Positions 47,101-57,438 of a stretch of 64,000 nucleotides of DNA are shown one piece after another; the first letter of the stretch is position 1, and the number at the start of each line of letters is the position of its first letter. Origin of the DNA: Rhizophagus irregularis (Eukaryota > Glomeromycota > Glomeromycetes > Glomerales > Glomeraceae); NCBI RefSeq assembly GCF_026210795.1, contig NC_089447.1:312501-376500 (forward strand). The letters run 5' to 3'. Position numbers and translations under genes: made by a program. The notes beneath the pieces were generated by a model. That model searched no databases. It was given only the letters and a program-made list of their open reading frames with translations, and had not been told where the DNA came from.

Positions 47101-48543
47101 ATTTTAAATAAAGAATTTAGTTAGTTTAAATTATATGCAAATATTATACAATTATGTAATGATACTTACAACCTAAAAGAAATTACAAAATAATTTTTTA
47201 AATAAAGAATTTAGTTAGTTTAAATTATATGCAAATATTATACAATTATGTGATGATACTTACAACCTAAAAGAAATTACAAAATAATTTTTTAAATAAA
47301 GAATTTAGTTAGTTTAGATTATATGCAAATATTATATAATTATGTAATGATACTTACAACCTAAAAGAAATTACAAAATAATTTTTAAATAAAGAATTTG
47401 GTTAGTTTAAATTATATGCAAATATTATATGATTATACAATAATAATAGAATTAAACTTACAAACTATATTATGAAATAAGTTTTAATAAAGAATTTAGT
47501 TAGTTTAAATTATATGCAAATATTATACAATTATACAATAATAGAAATAACTTGTAACTTACAAACTAAAAGAAATTGCAAAATAATTTTTAAATAAAGA
47601 ATTTAGTTAGTTTAAATTGTATGCAAATATTATATAATTATGTAATGATACTTACGACCTAAAATAAATTACAAAATAATTTTTTAAATAAAGAATTTAG
47701 TTAGTTTAAATATATGCAAATATTATATGATTATACAATAATAATAGAATTAAACTTACAAACTATATTATGAAATAAGTTTTAATAAAGAATTTAGTTA
47801 GTTTAAATTATATGCAAATATTATACAATTATACAATAATAGAAATAACTTATACTTACAAACTAAAAGAAATTGCAAAATAATTTTTAAATAAAGAATT
47901 TAGTTAGTTTAAATTATATGCAAATATTATACAATTATGTAATAATAGAATAGAATTAAATAACTTACTCCCTATATATATTACAAAATTATTTTTTAAA
48001 TAAAGAATTTGGTTAGTAGTTTAAATTATATGCAAATATTATACAATTATGTAATGATACTTACAACCTAAATAAATTACAAAATAATTTTTTAAATAAA
48101 GAATTTAGTTAGTTTAAATTATATGCAAATATTATACAATTATGTAATGATACTTACAACCTAAAAGAAATTACAAATAATTTTTTAAATAAAGAATTTA
48201 GTTAGTTTAAATTATATGCAAATATTATACAATTATGTAATGATACTTACAATCTAAAAGAAATTACAAAATAATTTTTTAAATAAAGAATTTAGTTAGT
48301 TTAGATTATATGCAAATCTTATATGATTATACAATAATAGAATTAAACTTACTTGCTATATTATGAAATAAGGTTTAATAAAGAATTTAGTTAGTTTAAA
48401 TTATATATACAATTATGTAATAATAGAATTAAAAAATAACTTACGTGCTATATTATGAAATAAGTTTTAATAAAAAATTTAGTTAGTTTAAATTGCATGC
48501 AAATATTATACAATTATGTAATAATAGGATTAATAAACAATAC
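44139..48543 (-). repeat. Tandem array of ~42 intron-like units separated by 3-nt microexon candidates
   Basis: On the minus strand each 81-115 nt unit reads: donor GTAAGT, then a part ending ATTGTATAATATTTGC, a branch-site-like TTTAAACTAACTAAATTC, an A/T-rich run and an acceptor TTTTAG or ATATAG; then three bases and the next GTAAGT. Central triplets in transcript order include CAC 48445, CAA 48353, ATT 48251, GTT 48158, GTT 48065, GGA 47969, TTT 47860, TTT 47760, GTC 47656 and so on to GTG 44594, ATA 44495, ATTCTT 44387, CGG 44295, G 44213 (lower coordinate given). By my count 39 of 42 donors are exact GTAAGT; 44594 has GTAAAT, 44295 GTGAGT, 46669 ATAAGT. Spacing matches the 68-77 nt introns of the kinase genes only roughly. 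Whether these triplets are spliced into mRNA is not known from sequence. Confidence 0.8.
44647..44834. mobile_element. MITE inserted in one array unit
   Basis: About 188 bp between TTTAAATCAT (44637-44646) and TTTAAATTAT (44835-44844). Arms: CGCCGGCGTCACATGATTTT against the complement of AAAATCACGTGATACCGGCG. The core has two ATTCCGGCCAAA motifs. It enlarges one intron-like unit to ~286 nt without touching its donor, branch-like site or acceptor. Confidence 0.65.
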
Positions 48544-48553
48544 CCCGAGCCAT
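48544..48553 (-). CDS. Candidate first coding exon of the array kinase (ATGGCTCGGG)
   Basis: The last array unit, read upstream, is homologous to the others up to GTATTG at 48543, which replaces the GTAAGT donor. Directly before it is ATGGCTCGGG with an in-frame TAA just upstream. Ten coding bases (phase 1), then 3-nt multiples, then the single G at 44213, then the A that opens the N-lobe exon, restore the kinase frame exactly. The assignment is an inference from frame and position. Confidence 0.5.
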
Positions 48554-48633
48554 TATTTATAATTGTATCAAAGTCTTCTCTAAAAGATAGTGTAAATATT
48601 TTTTAATTTGTTAAACGCTTTTATTATGTAGTG

Positions 48634-48641
48634 TATATATA
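48634..48641 (-). promoter_or_regulatory. TATA-like box upstream of the array start exon
   Basis: ATATATAC-type run on the minus strand about 82 nt before the ATG at 48553, at the same distance as the TATA boxes of the family S genes (64-98 nt). It marks a plausible transcription start just before the array. Confidence 0.4.
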
Positions 48642-48659
48642 ATTGTTTAGGTAATACAA

Positions 48660-51140
48660 AATGCATGTAGATCACAACCAGCCTAATTATGGCGCAGCAA
48701 AAAATCACAAACAGAGAAAATTTTCATAATATAATTAACATATAATTATTAAAAGTCATTATTAATAAGTAAATTTGGCTGCTCTGCAAGTTGACATTAG
48801 TTTTTATATTCCAAAGTCAAAACCAGAATTAAAATTTCCTTATTAATTAATTCTAAGCCAGCTTTTAGAGCAATTAAAGATATAAGCGCCTTAAAAGCTT
48901 TGTTTTAGTTAATTTTTTTTTGAAGTGTTACGCGACAAGGAACCTTAACCTCATGCTATTTATAAACATCATGATAAATACCAGCAGTAAATTACAAATA
49001 CTTTTTAGTTAACAAAAAGTAAATTATAGATACTTTAATGATACGTTAGTTGAGTTATATACAGGACTCCGAGCAATATATACTGTAAATAGGTAGCAAC
49101 TCATTTATTATCATCTCTTCATCAACATAATACGTCTGGCATTATCAAAAAAGGATGGGACTACACGTTATTTTGGTGCATTATATCATAGCAAACTTCA
49201 TATTATTACCTTTTTGTGTATTGCTCAGGTCCTTTATATATACATATAATCATTTATTTTTGCTCTTAATTCATTTTTTGTTTAAGTTGTTCCGACATTT
49301 TTCATTAATATCAACACTCTTTTATTTTTACAAGGTCTAGTTTGTGTTAATAGTAGGATTGATGTATGAAATTTATTAGTAGGTAATATCATGTGTGTTT
49401 ATAAGAGAAGAGATTTATAATAAATTGATAATATAAATTAAATACAGTATACAAAATCATGAGTGCGTTCATTCGCCTATAGAGAAATTTCATGGAGCTA
49501 GATTGATTTGCGTATAATTTGTGTTTTTAAAAGTTGTTACATTTTGTATTCTATACATTGATATAGTTCACTCATCCTAAACGGGTCACTCCTAAACATG
49601 TTGGAAATGTTTTCTGAAAGGCTTCCAAGCTTAAATATATTGATTATATCATACTGTAATAATCTAAAAAAAGTAATATGTATCTATATAAAATAAATAA
49701 AACTGTGAGAGAAAGATTATCTTATCCGCCATTTTTATTCTGAATATATAGCAAGGGAAGGATAAATGTCAATTTATAATTATTTTAATTAAAGCATTCT
49801 GAGCAAGTTGAGGAATAGAAGAATAGAATTCTGATAATATGGACGATGATGATCTAATACAAGTTGATGAAGTGACAACACCTAGTAGTCAACCTAGTCA
49901 ATGATAGATAATAAGTACGTACGCAGGATAGTTAACCAAAATTATTGTATAATAAAAATGAAGAAGGCATGTATAAGCGTGTTAAGGCCCAGTAGCTTCT
50001 AAAGAACAAAAAAAATTTTGGTAGCAACTAGAAAACAAATAAATTTATTTTAACTTGTGATCCTTGCCTACCTTAATAGTTTGTATACTCATGTTGCCAC
50101 CTTTGGATGCTACCTGAACGTTTCAAGGATATTCCAAGCATGCCTCAAGGATATATAGTAAGATGTGATTAAATTTCGCTGTTAAATGCTCACCACTTAT
50201 CTAATCAAAAGAAATATCAAATTAAAAATGTCAAAATAATCAAAAAATTCGGATCTGACCGTAGGGATACGCGGTAACACTAACATGCTAATCACCTTGT
50301 GGTTCACATCTGTGAGCTATGGGGAAGCGCCGAAGCGATCAAAATTCTTAGTATTATTTTGAAATATATTAAAATTACCTATTGTAAAGGCCACCTGGAT
50401 TTTAAAAAAATATGTACGGTTTTAAATGCTGTATTATTTTATTTGTGATCTACAAATGATCTACAATAACGAGTAGCGCATAATGCGGATTAAAAAAAAA
50501 TCATTTATTTATTAAAACAATGTTTTGTCAAAACTGACATAATAGTTTTTTATTTTTATTTTTTATTATTTTTTATTTTTTATTATTTTTTATTTTTTAA
50601 AAAAAAATCTTTTAAACTAAATTTAAAAACTCAATAACAATGCTAAAAAAAACAATTAATTCGTGATCCGTTAGTCAACTGCAAAAAATTCATATATTTC
50701 GGTGCAAATTTATATCGATCATTAGTAATTTTTTCTGATACCCGATTTTCATTTCTTAAATAATGCTCTTTATGTAAACCCATCTAACACCAACATATTC
50801 TAATACATAATATTTATCTCAAAGTTTCAAATAGTTTGTTTTTTACAATAATTTTTTATAATTTTTTACTTTTATTTGACGCCTCCCATTTTCTGCAGAT
50901 CGTTTGCAGTTGACTCGTGGAGACCAATATTAAACATAATTTTGGCCATACTTAATTCTGGCCAAAATATAATTCGACCAGAATTAAGAAAAACGAAGTA
51001 AACGTAATATTTACTGTACTTAGATTAGGGTCGCATTTCTGGATCTCAAATCAATAAAAAAGTGTTACCTACGGGTATTACCGTACGTTTATATAGTGTT
51101 TATATCCGTTTATCTTTTTCATCCGAGTATTACCAAATAA
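48660..51140. other. No gene seen
   Basis: A+T-rich. 50540-50600 is a TATTTTTTATT microsatellite. 50935-50995 holds GGCCAGAATTAAG-type motifs shared with 41995-42060 and 44770-44800, a widespread short repeat. An open frame at 49155-49340 is Phe/Leu-rich and probably chance. Confidence 0.4.
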
Positions 51141-51177
51141 AAATAGGACCCAGAAATACTATATATATATATGGGAT

Positions 51178-51304
51178 GGTATCAGGACATTTTGCCGAAA
51201 GCCATTTCGCCGAAAAATAATCTCTGGCCTGAGTTATTTATAATTCTGCATAATGTTGCCCTATTTTTCGGCGAAACGTCCTTTCGGCAAAATGTACCGT
51301 AACC
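51178..51304. mobile_element. MITE, GCCGAAAGCC family, copy 2
   Basis: Starts GGTATCAGGACATTTTGCCG and ends as the inverse of GGTTACGGTACATTTTGCCG. Flanked by ATATGGGA on the left (ending 51177) and ATATGGGA on the right (51305 on), a 7- to 8-bp target-site duplication. Core nearly identical to 61749-61882 in reverse orientation. It splits a dispersed repeat whose unsplit copy is near 1748-1860. Confidence 0.8.
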
Positions 51305-52421
51305 ATATGGGAAGAGTAGTAGATAGAGTCCAATGATACGTCGCCATCATAGTATAGTCAGGCAATGTTTGCATACAGTTTACTATAGGAATTTTCTGCT
51401 TAATGTCAGGATTATCATTTTTTATTAAAAATTTAGAAATTTAGTTTGCTGTTATATAATATTCTGTATTTATTATAATAACTGATACAAGAAAAAAAAT
51501 TTTTTTTTTTTTGATTATTCCTTAAAGAGTAAACATATTTGTATAACCTTGATATGACATTTTTCATACAGATCATTATGTCTCTTTGTAATAAATTATA
51601 GGAGTACAAATATATAATAAATATAAATTCTTCGATTGGATTGGTTGGCGGTCATACCCGGGCATATCATGTATCAATATAATAAAAACGGATACAATCT
51701 GATATTACTCATTTTTTTATTTCAATAATCCGGATACTCATAAATATCCGAGTATCCCCGATTATATCCGGGTAAATGGGTAACAGGCCGTAGCTCTAAC
51801 TTGAAAAAAAAAAAGTTCATAAATTCATTAACCTTCGTATTAGCAGCTGTCGTAACCCTGTTTTTGTAAGAAATTAATACTATAATGTAGAATGTTGCAA
51901 AATTTATTTTGTGAAAAATTGCGGATTTTCCGTAAAAAAGTTGGAAACCCTAACTCGCAACGGAATAAATAAGACCCGAAATATACATAAACAAGTCAGT
52001 TTCAGGTTTGAGTACAAGCTGAAAATCATTCCATACATATATTTTGGGATTATATAACGGTAGGAGTTAATAATACTTTACAATATTCTGTTTAATAATA
52101 CTTTTTTTTTTTAATTTAAGGGATTCCTTGTAGCTGATTTTCATAATATTAAGCCAACTTTAACACTGCCTAAAATCATTATGATGCTTGAATCATCATT
52201 GGTGACGAGTGACGATCAATCTATTGCTAACGATGGTATAACGATTAAAAACACAATTTACGTAATTTCTAAATATTATATTAATAATTTAAAACCGATT
52301 TTTTTTACAACAATAAATATAATTTAATTATTTTTTAGTCGTTTGGTTAACAAATCACGTTCGGTTATTAATAATTACTAAGTTTTTTTTTAAAAAAATA
52401 GAATAATAATAATTTTAAAAA
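51305..52421. other. No gene seen; dispersed-repeat remnants
   Basis: Continues the dispersed repeat to about 51390, then A+T-rich DNA with ATCCGAGTATCC/GGATAC motifs near 51660-51780. No supported gene. Confidence 0.4.
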
Positions 52422-53825
52422 TTAAATCCATTCAAAATCTCCACCACATAATTCATTACATTTTTTAATTATTCCATCCGCTTTATATTTTTCTATTAAA
52501 TCACCTATATTACCTATATTATCTAATCGACTGAGTTGTAATACTAAAGAATGTCGATCTTTCCAATTATCAAAGAAAAATTTCAAAAATTCTAATTTAA
52601 TTGGTTTATAACAAAAACTAAATTTAAATCTAAACAAACTAGTTGGTGATGTTTCAGTTAATATTTCAAATAAATTATCCCAACCAAATGTATCTACCAT
52701 ATTACTAATAATAAATAAACCACTTAAATTTTGACAATTAACTAATAAATTTCTTAATTCAAGAATATTCTTATTTCTTAACATTAATTTAAGATATTTA
52801 AGATTAGGACATTTCTGATAAATTGCTTGAATAATTCTCTTATTATCAATCTCTTCATGAGGTATATGATCGATTTTTATTTCAATAAGTTGTCCGCTTG
52901 TACTTGCAATTAAACTTGTTAAAGCACAAATTGGAACGCCCTTAGCATATAAAAATTGTAAACAAGGTAAAGATGAATAATTTAAACAATTCCAAGGAAG
53001 ATTTTCGTATGAATTATCTAATTCTAATCTTTTTAAATTAGCAAAAGATGAAAGAACTTTTGTGACAAGTGGTTTAGTTGATATCTTAAAATTTTCTATA
53101 GTATTTGCGTGTCTTATTAATGAATTTTCAAGAATTTTACAAAATGATTCATTGACATACAAACACTTATTTATGAAACTAATTTTAAATAAATTTCCTG
53201 CAGATTCGATTAATTTAACAATTTCGTAGTTATTATCATTCCCTTCAATAATAAGTTCTAATTGTTTAATTGATTTGCAAGTTTCTATTAATCCAAATAA
53301 AATATTATTATTTATGTTAGTATGACAACTAAGGAATTCAATTTCTGAAAAACAACTTTCAGTTCCAGGAATGAGACGTATTTGACAATCAAGTTGTTGA
53401 GGTATATAAAGGGTTTTATAACTTACGTTTCCGTTAATAAAAAGTTTGATTATTTCACTTTTAATAATTAATATTGAAGATTTTTCTTGTACAAGTTCAA
53501 CGTCAATTATCCTTTGGATTTCATTTAAATTTAAATGTCTACAGAAACTAATATAGTCAAATATAGAATTTTGATATGAATCTATCAAAAAATCAAAATG
53601 TTGACCTAAATTATTTCTGGATTCTTTTGATAAATGAGAAATAATTACGTTTAATAAGGATCTTTCCTTTCCATTCTTTAAACGTTTCCAAGGATCTTTC
53701 CATAAAGTTGGAACGATTGTTTCACACCAAGTTTTATTGACTAAAAGACATGAATAAAGAGTATTATCATCATCTTGTAACTCTTCGAATATTAAATAAA
53801 GAATATCTTTATTTAGGTTTGACAT
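52422..53825 (-). CDS. F-box/LRR-like protein (467 aa)
   Basis: Single exon from ATG at 53825. Residues 1-50 are an F-box: NLNKDILYLIFEELQDDDNT, then CLLVNKTWCETIVPTLWKDP. The rest is Leu-rich with irregular repeats (FGLIETCKSIKQLELII, LSSFANLKRLELDN, CLQFLYAKGVP, CPNLKYLKLMLRNKNIL) as in the leucine-rich-repeat substrate arms of this family. In this setting F-box proteins pair with Skp1 and bring substrates to an SCF ubiquitin ligase; that role is inferred. No membrane segment. Relics of the same family lie at 37977 and 54700, both on the opposite strand. Confidence 0.85.
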   Translation of the reverse strand: MSNLNKDILYLIFEELQDDDNTLYSCLLVNKTWCETIVPTLWKDPWKRLKNGKERSLLNVIISHLSKESRNNLGQHFDFLIDSYQNSIFDYISFCRHLNLNEIQRIIDVELVQEKSSILIIKSEIIKLFINGNVSYKTLYIPQQLDCQIRLIPGTESCFSEIEFLSCHTNINNNILFGLIETCKSIKQLELIIEGNDNNYEIVKLIESAGNLFKISFINKCLYVNESFCKILENSLIRHANTIENFKISTKPLVTKVLSSFANLKRLELDNSYENLPWNCLNYSSLPCLQFLYAKGVPICALTSLIASTSGQLIEIKIDHIPHEEIDNKRIIQAIYQKCPNLKYLKLMLRNKNILELRNLLVNCQNLSGLFIISNMVDTFGWDNLFEILTETSPTSLFRFKFSFCYKPIKLEFLKFFFDNWKDRHSLVLQLSRLDNIGNIGDLIEKYKADGIIKKCNELCGGDFEWI

Positions 53826-54699
53826 TTTTTATTAAAAAAAAAAAAATTATTTTATCGTTATTTATTTAATTATTTTTTTGTTTTTATTTTTATTTTTTAT
53901 TTTTTTATTTTTTTGATGCATGATATTAATTACATCGTGATTATGCAGGGCCTTTTTTGTTTACGTACCACATTATATTTATTTATGATACCAATGTTGT
54001 TTTGAATTTAAACGTCAATAAACATGTATAATATAATATCAGATATCACTGATCATAATAATAAATAATTTTTTTTTTTTAGTCCGGAAATTTCCGAATG
54101 AGGTCTCCTCATAATTCCGGCTAAAAGATCTGCACGGCTTTTTTTTCGGTGAAACAGTATCCGGCATTAAAGAATTATGTAACGGGTAATATATATTGTA
54201 AATTGTGTAACGCGGAAGATCCACCTAGACTGGGTCTAGAATGTCTAAAATGAATTAAAAATATATACATATCTGTGAAACTATTAATTGTGTAACATGA
54301 ATGGTCTAGTAATCAACGGAAGAAAATTTAGGATATTATGGATTAATGGATATTAAGGGACTTTTTATTCGGATCAATCGGACTTTTGCTAAAAAAATCT
54401 TTTTAACATGGATCGATCCGTCAAAGAAAAAAGAAAAAAATTAAATAATAAAATTTTTTTTTATTGTATATGTATAATATAATTTGTATATATATATATA
54501 TATTGTTTTTTTGGTAAAAATTTTACTGTTTATGTTCGCTGTATATAATTTGAATCAATTGATTTGATTGGGCATTATAATTTGACGATTATTCTGTTTC
54601 CATTTTTATTTATGTCACAATGTCGCATCAAATATGCTTGTATAACTAATATCATGTTACAAATAATTATTAGGTTTTCTTTAAAAAAGAAAAAAAAAA

Positions 54700-55020
54700 A
54701 TGTTTAGAATAAACAGAGACGTACTTCATTTAATATTTCAAGAAATTAAAGATGATAAAAAAACACTTTATTCATGCCTTTCAGTTAATAAAACATGGTG
54801 TGAAATGATCATGCCAATTTTATGGAATAATCCTTGGAAATATATAAATGAAAATTGTGAACATCGAAAATAAAAATTATTATTAAATATAATTATTTCA
54901 CATTTATCAAATGAAAATAAAAAAAATTTAAACAATCAAGGTATTGATTTTTTAACAAAAACCTTTATTATTTAATTATATTAATTTATGTAGACATTAA
55001 GACATTAATCAAATTCAATA
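54700..55020 (+). pseudogene. F-box gene relic (N-terminal part)
   Basis: ATG at 54700, then RDVLHLIFQEIKDDKKTLYS, CLSVNKTWCEMIMPILWNNP and a stop at the codon after CEHRK. Downstream, NIIISHLSNENKKNLN and FLTKTFII remnants still follow the intact gene. The remainder is missing. It is 900 nt from the start of the intact F-box gene and diverges from it head to head. Confidence 0.8.
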
Positions 55021-55254
55021 AAGCTTATCTGTTATGTTTTTATTTGTTTTTATTTTTATTAATAAATTATAAATAAATAATTTTGTTTTAAAATAAATAA
55101 TTTTTATAATTTTAAAAGTATAAAATCAATTTTCTTTATATTTAAAGGCATAAGAAAATCAACTCTAATAGTATGAAAAATTCTTTTTTAAAATAAATTT
55201 TTTACTAAGATAAATATGCAAAAATAGATAATATAAATCACGTGGCTAGATATG

Positions 55255-55380
55255 GTGAGTTAACGTAAGGTAAAAAAATTTTATCTTACGTTCCGTGCCT
55301 TAATTAAGGGAGTAACCTAAATTAGTAATTTTACGTTGCTCACTTAGCCAATTTCCGTTACTTACTTACCTACCTACCGG
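55255..55380. repeat. Copy of the arm of the 38960-41385 element
   Basis: TTACGTTCCGTGCCTTA, GGGAGTAACCTAAATTAGTA and CACTTAGCCAATTTCCGTTA match the arms at 39075-39170 and 40580-40700. It stands alone here, so it may be a solo terminus or decayed copy. Confidence 0.6.
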
Positions 55381-56658
55381 ATTAAATGGACATTGATGTC
55401 CGAAACTCCGAATAAACCCTATGGTTAAAACGTATTATTTAGATCGTTATGGTATGATATAGTGTAACAGTTATGGCATGGTTGTTTACTTACATACAGT
55501 TGTGATATCAATAGGTACTAGTATGATAACCCATTTACTAATCATATTATGCCTGCTGTTTTGCCATATGTACTGTATACATTACTACTACTAAAGTTAC
55601 AGATATTGTATGAAATTAAATATATAAAGATCATACTTGTAATAATACAAGGTTGATTGTTAAAAAAGTGTTTAAATTGTGTCCAGCTGATAATTAAAGA
55701 TAAAGAACTTGAAATTGCTCAACTAAAAGCAAAAATAAGCGGTTTATAAAAATATTATTAATTTACCAAAATTTTTTATGTCTCTAAAAAATGATTGAAA
55801 TTTCAAAAAATAATGATTCAATTTACACATTACGTACTATATGATAAAATTGTCAAAACTATTTTCTTTATTTACTGTATAAAAATTTATTTGATATCAT
55901 GCATTTATATATATATATACACATATATATATTTTAATATGTGCAAAAAGTTGCTATATAAATTTATGAAGTAATTTCCTGAAACTTGATAATTATAGAA
56001 CCCTCCTTTTACAATAATAAAGTCATTCTTCACAATTATTTAAATTTTTTTACAAATGGATCAAATTCTAATGGTTCATTCAATTGAATTCAACTAATTT
56101 AAATCAAAATAAATCAATCGTAACATCAATATTAACTCAATAACAACATGAATTAGATCATATCCATTCGTACCTGTACATTATTGATTGTACAGTACCT
56201 TTCACTCCATATCATACCGTAATGTACCATATACTCTTAATCATACTCAAAGGATTATTTTATGTGCTATTGTGATTTCTCAGTATTTCGGTACGACATC
56301 ATACTTATATATGATTAGTAATACCATATCATATCGTACTGTACTACTTTACTATATACTTATGGTTAAATGGACATTGTCCAAAATAAACACATGTAAT
56401 CACTACTTATTCTATCACTATTTACGATCTGCATCAAGTCATTTGATCAACCGTACCGCACTTGTTTGTCAAATTTGCACTAGTACTGAATTATCTCTTA
56501 TCTACGATATCTATGATACGCCTAATTGTGAAAACAATGACCAATCAGTGAATTCGAATTTTACACGTTGTTTACTTGTGAATAACCTGGATAAATAAAA
56601 CAAATAAATTAACCCTTATTAAAATAAGTCATTCCGGAAAAACATTAATAATATAATC

Positions 56659-57438
56659 ATGGCTTATAAACTGTCCCTAATCTTTGTCAATATTATTATT
56701 CTGGTTCTCCTATCAACTTTTGCTTATTCCGCACCATATAATAATACAACTGAACATAATGAAAATGATATAATTAAAGAACAAGATGATAACTTCATTT
56801 GTCTAAGTGGGTCAAACATAGCTTGTTGTCCTCAATTGGCGCACCATGTTGCTTCTAAATATCATTCACGATGTGCATCAATTGTTCTAATTAATAAGAG
56901 TGGTTATAATATGGTTTTGGACATTATCAATCTTGAAGATGGTCGCTGGGTTACATCGGATGATTATGATGATATTGATATAAATTGTGAACCACACTCT
57001 CTTCTAAATGATGAATCTGAAGCTATATCTAGTGTTACAAGTCATTTTCTTGGTGGAATATCGAGTGTTGTTATTTTCACCATAGATGATGATATTTCAA
57101 GCAGTTTTTTTATCTCTTGGAATGTTCCAACTATTGGTTCCCCTAAATATTTAATTGAGTTCTTTGATAAATCATCAAAAGATAAATACAGTATTATAAC
57201 TCAAAAAACCTTTAGAAACACAGTTTTTCGAATTGAAATTCATAAAAGAATTCCTTGGACTTGGTCTATTCTTCCATTGCTTGTGTTTTTTATCGCTATA
57301 CCTTGCTGTTACATTCCAATGATTATGAAAGAATCAGAATTCAGAGAACGACTGCTTAATTCTACTAGTTGGCAACAAAAATCTTATAATTCTAACGGAC
57401 AAAGCAATCAATCTTCTAATTCCAACGGACAGGGTTAA
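56659..57438 (+). CDS. Secreted or type I membrane protein with beta-rich ectodomain (259 aa)
   Basis: ATG at 56659 opens an N-terminal signal peptide (LSLIFVNIIILVLLSTFAYS, cleavage likely near residue 24). The ectodomain (about 25-195) has N-glycosylation motifs, a Cys group (CLSGSNIACCPQ..SRC) and beta-rich blocks: IVLINKSGYNMVLDIINLED, GRWVT, then SSFFISWNVPTIGSPKYLIE. The 'NxSGY..GxW..WxxPxxGxxxY' pattern recalls aegerolysin- or actinoporin-like beta-sandwich folds, but I cannot confirm this. A membrane helix (WSILPLLVFFIAIPCCYIPM, about 203-222) precedes a short tail with SNGQ repeats. The tail ends at TAA, but repeat remnants continue in another frame to about 57500, so the gene was once longer. 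Confidence 0.7.
   Translation: MAYKLSLIFVNIIILVLLSTFAYSAPYNNTTEHNENDIIKEQDDNFICLSGSNIACCPQLAHHVASKYHSRCASIVLINKSGYNMVLDIINLEDGRWVTSDDYDDIDINCEPHSLLNDESEAISSVTSHFLGGISSVVIFTIDDDISSSFFISWNVPTIGSPKYLIEFFDKSSKDKYSIITQKTFRNTVFRIEIHKRIPWTWSILPLLVFFIAIPCCYIPMIMKESEFRERLLNSTSWQQKSYNSNGQSNQSSNSNGQG

Noticed and set aside
44139-48543. CRISPR array as an explanation of the ~95-bp repeats
   Set aside because: Units are eukaryotic-type, A+T-rich and intron-like, with no constant short repeat and unique spacer pattern; the host is a fungus.
49155-49340. 61-codon Phe/Leu-rich frame upstream of the array
   Set aside because: Low-complexity hydrophobic string without relatives.
56188-56598. 136-codon frame upstream of the secreted protein
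   Set aside because: Starts at TTG and consists of quasi-repeats such as TACCGTA and ATATCATA. No protein character.
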